Shown here: positions 4,792-11,261 of the stretch, in pieces | How positions within the stretch are numbered: the first letter of the stretch is position 1 | Layout: each line of letters begins with the position of its first letter | Source of the DNA: Crocinitomicaceae bacterium | Lineage (GTDB): Bacteria > Bacteroidota > Bacteroidia > Flavobacteriales_D > Crocinitomicaceae | Direction: 5' to 3' | Assembly (NCBI GenBank): GCA_015662935.1 | Contig: DQTF01000241.1 | Location: 1-11,261, forward strand | DNA length: 11,261 nucleotides | Notes under the pieces: generated by a model | What the model was told of the DNA's origin: nothing | What the model saw: only the letters and a program-made list of their open reading frames with translations | Databases searched by the model: none | Translations under genes and position numbers: made by a program

Positions 4792-7659
4792 TTATCCACA
4801 ATATTGACAATAAGAAAAATGTGCTTCTTTATGACTAAACGGTATTTCCGTATCGTATATTTCATTTAAAATCATTCCTAAATACTTCGGGTAATCTTTG
4901 ATGACTTCTTCGAGGTTAAATTTCTTTCCGTCTAGTTTAAACGGTTTAAATTCTCCTGAAATAAAAGAAATAATGCTCGATTCTGCAATGATTCCATTCT
5001 TCTTGTAATACAAATACGCATACTGAATTAATTGTAAAAGGTGTTTATTGTTCTTGATAGAATGTACAATTTTTTTCTCTTCTAACTCAATTCCTGTAAA
5101 GCGAGAACCAAATTTAACATCTTTGTCTTCCACTTTTCCTGATTTATAATCAATGATACGAACAGTCTCTCCAACACTGTCAATTCGGTCGATGTAACCC
5201 ATCATTTTCACCTTCTTAATTTGACTATTTACTTCGATTTCAACAACCTCTTCATAACTTGCTTCTAGTTGCTCAATAAAAACCAATTCAGTTTGCTGAG
5301 CAAGGAAGTCGATCTCTGCTTTGAGAAATTTCTCGGTTAATTTGAGTGCCATTCGATAAGAAAGCAAGTTTTTTCCCTTCATAAAGGATTCTTTATCGCC
5401 ATTAAAGTGTTTTAAAAACAACTTGTGTAGAACCAATTCGTATTCTTTGAGCATCTTCTCCACATCATAGGAAGTTATGTTGGATGGAGGCGGGCTAACC
5501 TTCTCCCCATCTTTGTTGAATCGTGCAAATGGTGTGTAGAGAATCTCCAAAGTGTCATGAATAAAAGTTCCAAAGGTGCTGCTCTCGATTTCTTCTTCAA
5601 CGGTATTTTCTTCGCCAAATTCCATCACATATTTGAAATAAAAATCCAAAGGACAAGCTAAGTAGGTCTTAATCTTAGATGCAGAAGTTGAACTTCCGAA
5701 TAACTCATCTATTCTATTCAAAATCTCATCGGTCTTCTCAATTTGCTGAATCTCAGATTTGTTTTCTCCAGACAATGTGTAGATGCTATGTTGAACGTTA
5801 ATATTCTGATTCATTCTGCTCAATTCCTTCTCTAACTGCATCAAATAGCGACTTGGTTCATTACTTCCTATCGATTCATCAGCACTGGTATATGTTACCG
5901 TTAGTTTCTCACAAGCATGCAATAAACGGTAAAAGTGATGTGCAAACAATCCTTGTTTTTCGCGAGGAGTAGGCAATTCTAAAAACGAACGTAAATCCAT
6001 TGGAATCATCGTCTGAATTGGATTGGTCGGTGGCAATTGTCCCTCATTCATTCCGACGCAAATAATTCGTTTGAAATCTAATGCTCTGGTTTCTAAAAGT
6101 CCCATTATTTGCAAACCGTCCAACGGGTTCCCGTGATAAGCAATGCTTGTCATTCCCCAATGTTGATTGAACAGATGCTCAAATGATTTTAAATTCATTG
6201 GTGGAACTCCTTCTATTAAGATGTTCTCATAATCGACTAACGAACGATCAAAACCCTCCAATACAGCTTTCTCAAATGAGAATTCTTTTGATAAATTTCG
6301 GTAAATCAAACGATTCATTTTCCGAATGAATGACAGTGCATCGCTCCAATTCAAATCAGCAGGATTCGGAATCCAATCTTTCGTTAGCAACAAGAGCAAC
6401 TCTTTTGTTTTTGCCCCAATTGTGAGGTTCTCTACATTAACAAAGATCTTGTTGTATTTAACGATGTTCTTTTCTGCTTCAATAAGTAACATCTTTTCTT
6501 CAGAATCAATGATGCCTAAAAGGAAAGGGTGATTTCCAAAGTCTTTTAAATCATTAAAATACAGCGATTTAGTTTTGAATCGTTTCTTATTCTCCTGTAT
6601 AGAAAAAAGCAATTCGACCCATGTTTTTAAAGCTGTGTTTCGAATGGGAAGACCCAAGGTAATGTTTGCTTTTCCTATTTTTTTGGGAAGGTTTTTTAAG
6701 ATGGAACCTATCAAAGATTCATCAGCAAGAAGTAATAAAGTTTCATTAATTTCATCCGAAGAAAGTTCATTTAAAATAGTGGAAGCGGCCTTAACTTGAC
6801 CTGTTTTCTGAGCGCACTCAATGATGTTAACCTCTATTGATTTTTGGCGCAAAATATCTTGAGAATAATCCAATTGTTTATTATCCAAAAAGCTCGACAA
6901 TTCTCGCAAAAACGCTCCTGCTTCGTGAGATTTATTTTTTAAGTAATAATCATCGGCATCAATAATCACATCAGCTCTGCCCATGACTTCTAATTGTCGA
7001 ATAATCGCTAGTTCTGCTTTTGACAAAGCATTGAATCCTGCAAAAATAAAGCGATGCTCTTTGTCTTCATTGAATAGAATGTTGATGTTCTCTGCTAAGA
7101 ATTTAAAGGATTTGCCCGCGTAGCAGCTATCGTTTTCAGATAGCACCTTATTGAGTTCATAGTAATAACCAGGCAACCTATCCCAAAATTCCATGAATTT
7201 CTTTTGACTCTCCGTAAGTTTCGTTACATCATTAAAACTCCATTGTTCAATCTCCTTAATGTCTGCTAGGTTCCTAAAAACTTGCTTAGCATCGAGTAAA
7301 TAACGGTCAATCTCATTGAAATCAGACAGGAGAATGCTCCCCCATTTCAAAAATTCATCGAACGTAATGTTGCTCGTTTCTGCATCCGGTGTTACTTGTT
7401 TAAATTCAGATTTTTCATGAATGCGGTACAATTGAATTAGCGCTCGTGTTTTATCAATTACCGTTTCAGGAGAATACGATTTTACCCATTTATCCATGGT
7501 TGTAATTGTCGGTGCGACAATCGGCTTTCCATACTCTTGAAACAAGGCTGAATTGAGGTATTTCTTAGCACGTTCAGAAGGAAGAATGATTGTAAGGTGG
7601 CTCAAATCAAGGTTGTCCGAGTGAATTTTAGAAGCTATTTTTTGAAGGAAGGGTTTCAT
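4792..7659 (-). CDS. AddB-like PD-(D/E)XK nuclease / inactivated-helicase protein
   Basis: 955-residue cytosolic protein of the AddB/RexB-type family found in Bacteroidota, a partner in processing double-strand breaks for recombination. The N-terminus has IILPSERAKKYL (about 25-36), the AddB-like vestige of helicase motif I without a Walker A lysine loop. Helicase-like remnants follow, such as FIFAGFNALSKAE and ICVGMNEGQLPP. The C-terminal nuclease has H701 (FGTFIHDTLE), D824 (GYIDRID at 821-827), D837-Y838-K839 (DYKSGK) and Q876...Y880 (QLIQY), a complete RecB-type motif set. Iron-sulfur type cysteines are C669 (YLACPLDFYF) and C951/C954 (YCQYCG), but the protein ends at G955, before the place of the usual fourth cysteine. 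The AddA-type helicase is not in this window. The gene lies 41 bases downstream of a DUF4143-type ATPase on the same strand, and its stop abuts a hairpin. It is shorter than Firmicutes AddB (about 1160) but normal for the Bacteroidota group. A strict addB symbol is not given. Confidence 0.88.
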   Translation of the reverse strand: MKPFLQKIASKIHSDNLDLSHLTIILPSERAKKYLNSALFQEYGKPIVAPTITTMDKWVKSYSPETVIDKTRALIQLYRIHEKSEFKQVTPDAETSNITFDEFLKWGSILLSDFNEIDRYLLDAKQVFRNLADIKEIEQWSFNDVTKLTESQKKFMEFWDRLPGYYYELNKVLSENDSCYAGKSFKFLAENINILFNEDKEHRFIFAGFNALSKAELAIIRQLEVMGRADVIIDADDYYLKNKSHEAGAFLRELSSFLDNKQLDYSQDILRQKSIEVNIIECAQKTGQVKAASTILNELSSDEINETLLLLADESLIGSILKNLPKKIGKANITLGLPIRNTALKTWVELLFSIQENKKRFKTKSLYFNDLKDFGNHPFLLGIIDSEEKMLLIEAEKNIVKYNKIFVNVENLTIGAKTKELLLLLTKDWIPNPADLNWSDALSFIRKMNRLIYRNLSKEFSFEKAVLEGFDRSLVDYENILIEGVPPMNLKSFEHLFNQHWGMTSIAYHGNPLDGLQIMGLLETRALDFKRIICVGMNEGQLPPTNPIQTMIPMDLRSFLELPTPREKQGLFAHHFYRLLHACEKLTVTYTSADESIGSNEPSRYLMQLEKELSRMNQNINVQHSIYTLSGENKSEIQQIEKTDEILNRIDELFGSSTSASKIKTYLACPLDFYFKYVMEFGEENTVEEEIESSTFGTFIHDTLEILYTPFARFNKDGEKVSPPPSNITSYDVEKMLKEYELVLHKLFLKHFNGDKESFMKGKNLLSYRMALKLTEKFLKAEIDFLAQQTELVFIEQLEASYEEVVEIEVNSQIKKVKMMGYIDRIDSVGETVRIIDYKSGKVEDKDVKFGSRFTGIELEEKKIVHSIKNNKHLLQLIQYAYLYYKKNGIIAESSIISFISGEFKPFKLDGKKFNLEEVIKDYPKYLGMILNEIYDTEIPFSHKEAHFSYCQYCG

Positions 7660-7700
7660 ATTTTTAGGAGGTAAGAAGTTAAAAGTTAAGGAGTTTGAGC

Positions 7701-8837
7701 TTACTTTTTATTCGTTAAGAATGACCAATACGTTGAGCGATTCAATGCGCTCACTTTTGCTTCTGGATAAGCATCAGAAAAACTTTTCGAAAATTTTAGT
7801 TTCTTGCGTTTTTCCCAATCTGTTTTGTAAGCAAAGATTTTGTTTTCTTTTATTTCGATGAAATCCATTTGTTGTTTGGTGTGGGTTTTCCAGAAAAATA
7901 ACTCATTTTTAATTCCACGCATGCACAACCACTTTATTCGCTCAGCAATCACGTAATTTCTCCACAATTCATTCATATCATTTCGCAAGAATGTAGGATT
8001 GAAGTTGCTGATTAACACATTTCGAACTCCGTTATCGGCAAAGTAAATCATGTTGGTTTTCTTTAGCTCATACCTTTTATTATTGAAGAAAGGTTTTAGA
8101 CGAATCAAAATAAATGCATCTTCCAAAAGATCGATGTAACGCTCGACAGTTTCATTGTCCAATCCACATCGTTCGGAGATGTCGTTGTAAGAAACGGCAT
8201 GACCAACATTGAAAGCGAGAAGTTGCAACATCCGCATTAATTTCTTTCCTTTATTGATTCTTTCTCCTGCTCGAAGATTGGTAAAAATGGCTTCGTCGAT
8301 TATTTCTCTCAAACTCACTTCTGCAAATTCTAAGTCAGCCAGAACGTTTGGATAACTTCCGTAAATCAATCGTTCTTCAAGCAATTTTTCTTCATTGGGT
8401 AAACCAAAATGTTGCGCCGTTTCGTAAAAAGATGGAGCGAAGAAATTCACCTCTAAATCTGCCTGCTGAATTGCCTCTAAAAGGACTTCGTCAATTTGTG
8501 GTTTATACGAACAAATTATAATCACAGTGGAAGAAATTTCACTCATTAAAACAGCTTCTAAAACAGCACCTAAATTGGCTAAATATTGCGCCTCATAAAG
8601 AACGATAAAATCATCTTTTACTTTTTTGAAGTTTTCGGTGACTGCCAAAGTTTTTTGCACCTTTTTATCGGAACAATTGAAGAAAGAATAAGCATTGTTT
8701 TTTGCTTTCAAGATGTTCTCAACCAAGGTTCTTTTTCCCACTTTTCGAGGACCTTGAATCAACACTAATTTACTCGATTTTATTTTCTCCTCGATGAGAG
8801 GTTGTTGCATTCTTGGAATGAATTCTGCTGTTGCCAT
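7701..8837 (-). CDS. AAA_14/DUF4143-type ATPase with degenerate motifs
   Basis: 378-residue protein of the AAA_14 (PF13173) plus DUF4143 (PF13635) architecture, usually annotated ATP-binding protein; the cellular role of the family is poorly known. N-terminal P-loop region at 29-38 reads GPRKVGKRTL where the family has GPRxVGKTTL, so the canonical Ser/Thr after GK is R36. Walker B at 77-84 reads FIVLYEAQ where LDEAQ is expected, so the Asp is Y81. The middle part (about 190-250) holds the helix-turn-helix-like segment with SYNDISERCGLDNETVERYIDLLE order. The DUF4143 end has FFWKTHTKQQMDF with D325, but the following E-x-K pair, which related proteins show as YEFKW, reads YKTDW (K338, D340). 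Length is normal and the frame is open, so it is not an obvious pseudogene. It is the first gene of a likely operon with the AddB-like gene; hutI lies 116 bases upstream on the same strand. Confidence 0.85.
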   Translation of the reverse strand: MATAEFIPRMQQPLIEEKIKSSKLVLIQGPRKVGKRTLVENILKAKNNAYSFFNCSDKKVQKTLAVTENFKKVKDDFIVLYEAQYLANLGAVLEAVLMSEISSTVIIICSYKPQIDEVLLEAIQQADLEVNFFAPSFYETAQHFGLPNEEKLLEERLIYGSYPNVLADLEFAEVSLREIIDEAIFTNLRAGERINKGKKLMRMLQLLAFNVGHAVSYNDISERCGLDNETVERYIDLLEDAFILIRLKPFFNNKRYELKKTNMIYFADNGVRNVLISNFNPTFLRNDMNELWRNYVIAERIKWLCMRGIKNELFFWKTHTKQQMDFIEIKENKIFAYKTDWEKRKKLKFSKSFSDAYPEAKVSALNRSTYWSFLTNKK

Positions 8838-8953
8838 TTATCTTGTCAATTAAAGAGTTGGAACTAAAAATACTAATAATTCTTTGTTTTTAATTGATTT
8901 TTGCGGAAAACAACGCTTTTTTTCGAGTTGCAATAAAATTGGTACTTCGATAA

Positions 8954-10183
8954 CTAGATGATTCTTTCTATCAATTGGTCACCAAAAGAATACGGAATAT
9001 ATGCTAAACTAGGCAACTTCTTCGTGATTAAAACAGGTGTTTTTTTACCCAAAGAAATGGTGCCATGAGTTGACGATAAATCCATTGCGTAAGCCGCATT
9101 AATTGTCAGTGCGTTGAATGCTTCCTCGGGTGTCATTTTCATTTTGACACATGCCAAAGACCAGACAAAACTCAGGTTGCCACTTGGTGTCGATCCTGGA
9201 TTAAAATCACTTGCCAAAGCGACGGGTAAATCATTGTCCATTAATCGTCGTGCATCGCCAAAAGGAATGCTCAAAAAATGGGAGCAACTCGGTAAAATTG
9301 TTGGCATTGTTCTGGAACCTTTTAAGGCATCAATATCATCCTGTTTTAGCTCTTCTAAATGGTCAACAGAAAGTGCATTTAACTCCACTGCTTTTCTCAC
9401 ACCTCCAATCGAAGTAAATTGATTGACATGCACTTTTGGTTGCAATCCAACGGCGATTCCAGCTTGGAGAATTTCTTCCATTTCTTCTATAGAAAAATAA
9501 TTTCTTTCGCAAAAAACATCAATGTAATCTGCTAAATTTTCTTCCTTTATTTTCGGTATCATTTCATTGATGATTAAATCAATGTATCCTCGATGATTCT
9601 CTTTATATTTTGGTGGAAAAGCATGTGCTCCTAAAAATGTAGCTTTAATTTCAATTTTGCATTCTTGCTTCAATCGTTTGATAACGCGCAACATTTTTAA
9701 TTCTGCATCAACAGACAATCCATAACCCGATTTGATTTCTAAAGCACCCGTTCCGTATGACATTAATCGTTCAATGCGTTCTAATGCATTGGCAAACAAT
9801 TCATCCTCTGACATGTCTGCTAATTTTCTGGAAGAATTGAGAATTCCTCCGCCTTTCAAAGCGATTTCTTCGTAAGAAAGTCCGTTTATTCTATCTACAA
9901 ATTCTTCTTCTCTCGATTTTGCAAAAACGGTGTGTGTGTGAGAATCACAAAAAGCAGGAAGAACGTATTTCCCTTCTGCATCAATCACTTCTAAATCTCT
10001 CCAATCGGTTATTCCTTGCCAGTCGCTCATTTTTCCATAAGCGACGATGATTCCGTCCTCTAGTGCTAAAAAAGCATCTTCAAGAATAGGGAGTTCTTTC
10101 ATTTCCTTTCCCTTACGGATAGTCGGAAGGTCTTCTCCATGTTGAACGAGTCCTTTTATGTTTTTGATGAGGATTTTTTGCAT
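8954..10183 (-). CDS. hutI: Imidazolonepropionase
   Basis: Third enzyme of histidine degradation: hydrolyses 4-imidazolone-5-propionate to N-formimidoyl-L-glutamate in the cytosol. The 409-residue amidohydrolase has the full metal and substrate site of the family: H82 and H84 in DSHTHTVF, H187 in GAHAFPP, H252 in KVHVNQF, H275 in SVDHLEE and D326 in ASDFNPGS, with the HutI-type N328. The KSGYGL segment near 151 and the GGGILNSSR segment near 111 are also typical. Length matches the family (about 400-415). No hutH, hutU or hutG is present in the window, so the rest of the pathway must lie elsewhere. A TTACCTTG sequence ends 4 bases before the ATG, the same spacing as the purN -7 element, but fits the consensus poorly. 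Between its stop and the ATPase start (8838-8953) I see no convincing terminator. Confidence 0.96.
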   Translation of the reverse strand: MQKILIKNIKGLVQHGEDLPTIRKGKEMKELPILEDAFLALEDGIIVAYGKMSDWQGITDWRDLEVIDAEGKYVLPAFCDSHTHTVFAKSREEEFVDRINGLSYEEIALKGGGILNSSRKLADMSEDELFANALERIERLMSYGTGALEIKSGYGLSVDAELKMLRVIKRLKQECKIEIKATFLGAHAFPPKYKENHRGYIDLIINEMIPKIKEENLADYIDVFCERNYFSIEEMEEILQAGIAVGLQPKVHVNQFTSIGGVRKAVELNALSVDHLEELKQDDIDALKGSRTMPTILPSCSHFLSIPFGDARRLMDNDLPVALASDFNPGSTPSGNLSFVWSLACVKMKMTPEEAFNALTINAAYAMDLSSTHGTISLGKKTPVLITKKLPSLAYIPYSFGDQLIERII

Positions 10184-10281
10184 AGTGCAAGGTAAGAATT
10201 GTTCTTTACTTTTTATTGGGTTTATAACTTAATCCTTTTTTGGCGATGTTTATTTGCGCTTATTAATTGTTAGCCCTTTTA

Positions 10282-10304
10282 CTTTTTTCCATCGCTGAAA
10301 AAAG
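10282..10304. repeat. 8-bp inverted repeat in the hutI-trx intergenic region
   Basis: CTTTTTTC (10282-10289) and GAAAAAAG (10297-10304) form a perfect 8-bp stem around a 7-base loop. It lies just before the larger inverted-repeat element at 10320-10388 and may belong to the same dispersed element. It is not followed by a T run on plus; on minus the stem is followed by AGTAAAAG, so it is not a standard terminator. Confidence 0.5.
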
Positions 10305-10319
10305 CAACAAAAAAATCTA

Positions 10320-10388
10320 GAAGTTTTTAAAGGTGATTGCTACGCAACGCAATTCCGAACGATGACAGTCTTCACTGTAAAAAACTTC
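10320..10388. repeat. Structured inverted-repeat element (possible dispersed intergenic repeat)
   Basis: An outer 9-bp inverted repeat pairs GAAGTTTTT (10320-10328) with AAAAACTTC (10380-10388). Inside it lie two small hairpins: ATTGC (10336-10340) with GCAAT (10349-10353), and ACAGT (10365-10369) with ACTGT (10374-10378) around a CTTC loop. Together they can fold as a three-way junction on either strand. No gene overlaps it. The nested symmetry resembles REP/MITE-like or structured intergenic repeats; whether it is repeated in the genome cannot be seen here. The rest of the 10184-10505 gap (10184-10281 and 10389-10455) holds nothing else that I can support. Confidence 0.5.
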
Positions 10389-10455
10389 ATGGATAAATGA
10401 CAACATTTAGCTTCGATTGTACGTTACTAGTTTAAGAAAATCAGTGCCCATGCAC

Positions 10456-10487
10456 AAAAAAGGGACAACATCAGTCATCCCTTTTTT
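10456..10487 (-). terminator. Intrinsic terminator downstream of thioredoxin
   Basis: A perfect 10-bp stem pairs AAAAAAGGGA (10456-10465) with TCCCTTTTTT (10478-10487) around a 12-base loop. Read on the minus strand it begins 18 bases after the thioredoxin stop and its second arm ends in six T, as expected for an intrinsic terminator. It is nearly symmetrical and could work on plus as well. Confidence 0.8.
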
Positions 10488-10505
10488 CTAATTGTAAATC
10501 ATTTT

Positions 10506-10859
10506 TCACAACAATTCTTTCTCTATGATTTCTGTCAATGCAGGTTTTGGAAGTGCTCCCGCTTGCATCATTGGTTCTTTTCCCATTGGGATGAACAACA
10601 TGGATGGAATGGATCGAATTCTAAAGACGGCTGATAATTCTTGCTCTACTTCTGTATCTACTTTATAAATGACAACTTTGTCTTTAAAGTCTTCAGAAAG
10701 TTCTTCTAAAACTGGAGCAACTGCTTTACACGGTCCGCACCAATCTGCATAAAAATCTATGATTGCTGGAAGTTTTCCTTTATAATTCCATTCTTTTTGT
10801 GTGGTATAATCGAAGATTTCTTCTTTGAAGATTTCTGTGGTTAATTTTACTGTTGGCAT
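10506..10859 (-). CDS. trxA: Thioredoxin
   Basis: Cytosolic thiol-disulfide oxidoreductase, kept reduced by thioredoxin reductase. The 117-residue protein is a single thioredoxin fold with the classical redox motif W40-C41-G42-P43-C44-K45 in DFYADWCGPCK, the buried Asp preceding it (D35), and the cis-proline P85 in RSIPSMLFIP. No signal peptide or membrane anchor is present, so it is not a periplasmic TlpA/ResA type. The N-terminal extension of about 25 residues and the late MGKEPMMQAGALPK segment are as seen in flavobacterial cytosolic thioredoxins. It is a monocistronic unit: own -7 element upstream and own terminator downstream. The symbol is used in the generic sense, as genomes of this group often hold several paralogues. 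Confidence 0.94.
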   Translation of the reverse strand: MPTVKLTTEIFKEEIFDYTTQKEWNYKGKLPAIIDFYADWCGPCKAVAPVLEELSEDFKDKVVIYKVDTEVEQELSAVFRIRSIPSMLFIPMGKEPMMQAGALPKPALTEIIEKELL

Positions 10860-10881
10860 ATTCTTGCGTTTTTATTTGGTG

Positions 10882-10889
10882 CAAAGATA
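10882..10889 (-). promoter_or_regulatory. -7 element of thioredoxin gene
   Basis: Minus strand TATCTTTG is an exact TAnnTTTG match followed by CACC, 22 bases upstream of the ATG at 10859, giving a leader of about 15 to 17 bases. No clear -33 TTG lies upstream. Confidence 0.55.
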
Positions 10890-10965
10890 CGGTAAGGGTT
10901 CGGTTTGTTTGGTAACATAAATTACAGAGGTTGTTATGAATGCAGGAATGGAGATTTAAAGCAAT

Positions 10966-11000
10966 AAAAAAACCTAATAATCATTTGATTATCTGGTTTT
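10966..11000 (-). terminator. Intrinsic terminator of tRNA-Leu
   Basis: Read on the minus strand, AAAACC-A-GATAATC pairs with GATTAT-T-AGGTTTT, a stem of about 14 bp with one A-A mismatch and one G-T wobble and a tight A-rich loop, followed by seven T (plus-strand A at 10966-10972). It starts 4 bases after the tRNA 3' end. Confidence 0.8.
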
Positions 11001-11003
11001 AAG

Positions 11004-11085
11004 TACTCGAGGCGGGAATCGAACCCGCACTCCCGAAAGAACTGGATTTTGAATCCAGCGCGTCTACCAGTTCCGCCATCGAGGC
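11004..11085 (-). tRNA. tRNA-Leu (anticodon CAA)
   Basis: Class II tRNA reading the UUG codon. On the minus strand the D-arm reads GCGGAACTGGTAGACGC, the anticodon stem CTGGA/TCCAG encloses the 7-base loop TTCAAAA (anticodon CAA at 11049-11051), the long variable arm TTCTTTCGGGAGT is typical of Leu, and the T-arm GCGGG-TTCGATT-CCCGC (11012-11028) is perfect. CCA is not encoded (3' sequence ACTT), as usual in Bacteroidota. The acceptor stem is odd: the 5' strand GCCTCGA does not pair in register with the 3' strand CTCGAGT. Good pairing needs a one-base shift or a bulged C3, leaving C66 unpaired next to the T-arm. It has its own -7 element and terminator, so it is expressed as a single tRNA unit. 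Confidence 0.9.
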
Positions 11086-11102
11086 AAATGATAATTGAAA
11101 TG

Positions 11103-11110
11103 CAAATTTA
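11103..11110 (-). promoter_or_regulatory. -7 element of tRNA-Leu
   Basis: Minus strand TAAATTTG followed by CATTTC is an exact TAnnTTTG match, 17 bases upstream of the mature tRNA 5' end, allowing a short 5' precursor of about 10 bases for RNase P to remove. No clear -33 TTG. Confidence 0.5.
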
Positions 11111-11174
11111 AAAATAATTTTTGTTTAAATTGTAAAAACTTAACTAAGTTATACTATAACTATTTAAATAATTA

Positions 11175-11182
11175 TAAATTTG
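11175..11182 (+). promoter_or_regulatory. -7 element of the gene starting at 11236
   Basis: TAAATTTG is an exact TAnnTTTG match 53 bases upstream of an ATG. The leader that follows (11188-11235) is A/C-rich and nearly G-free, as is common for 5' untranslated regions in Bacteroidota, which supports a real transcription unit. Confidence 0.5.
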
Positions 11183-11235
11183 TACTCAAAAACAACAACA
11201 CATTATAATTAAACTAAACAACACAACTAATTAGC

Positions 11236-11261
11236 ATGGAAGACCATCATTTAGAGCCTAA
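11236..11261 (+). CDS. 5' end of an unidentified gene, cut by the window edge
   Basis: An ATG at 11236 opens a frame reading MEDHHLEP up to the end of the window. Support comes from the -7 element at 11175-11182 and the A-rich, G-poor leader. Eight residues are too few to identify the product. The gene is divergent from tRNA-Leu. Confidence 0.5.

Noticed and set aside
4792..8837. Anti-phage defence island
   Set aside because: The nuclease is an AddB-type recombination protein and the ATPase belongs to a broad family; there is no other defence gene, integrase, or shift in composition to support this.
8881..8935. Possible terminator between hutI and the ATPase gene (GCG...CGC near a T7 run)
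   Set aside because: Only 3 base pairs with an 8-base loop can form; too weak to call.
9114..9422. Plus-strand open frames inside hutI
   Set aside because: hutI on minus has all catalytic residues of the family; the opposite-strand frames have no promoter, family match or plausible composition.

Overview
The window looks like a chromosomal housekeeping stretch from a member of the Bacteroidota, most likely Flavobacteriales. DNA is AT-rich, intergenic regions carry the TAnnTTTG-type -7 element of this phylum, Shine-Dalgarno sequences are mostly absent, and several proteins (PurN with a KGMYG segment, thioredoxin with DFYADWCGPCK, the AddB-like nuclease, the YwqK/MORN-repeat exported protein) have the look of flavobacterial versions. 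A more exact placement, for example Crocinitomicaceae, would be a guess.

Layout. Positions 85-1268 (+): purN and a MarC-family membrane protein overlap by 4 bases and form a translationally coupled pair. Positions about 1240-1600 (-): a 5'-truncated, frameshifted remnant of a TIGR01777-type NAD-dependent epimerase. Positions 1615-4018 (-): a large exported protein of about 20 MORN_2/YwqK repeats, preceded by a LysE-family exporter. Positions 4197-4556 (+): a small acidic protein of unknown function, divergent from lysE, followed by a strong terminator. Positions 4792-8837 (-): an AddB-like PD-(D/E)XK nuclease/helicase-like protein, preceded on the same strand by an AAA_14/DUF4143-type ATPase whose Walker A, Walker B and nuclease motifs all look degenerate. 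Positions 8954-10183 (-): hutI, imidazolonepropionase, without other hut genes in view. Positions 10184-10505: a 322-base intergenic region with a structured inverted-repeat element and the thioredoxin terminator. Positions 10506-10859 (-): thioredoxin. Positions 11004-11085 (-): tRNA-Leu(CAA) with its own promoter and terminator and an irregular acceptor stem. From 11236 (+) a new gene starts and runs off the window.

The genes do not form one pathway: purine synthesis, histidine catabolism, redox, export and DNA repair are side by side. No phage, insertion sequence, CRISPR array or obvious defence island is visible. The points most worth following are the degenerate ATPase placed directly upstream of an AddB-like protein with an apparently incomplete iron-sulfur cysteine set, the irregular tRNA acceptor stem, and the folded repeat element at 10282-10388.
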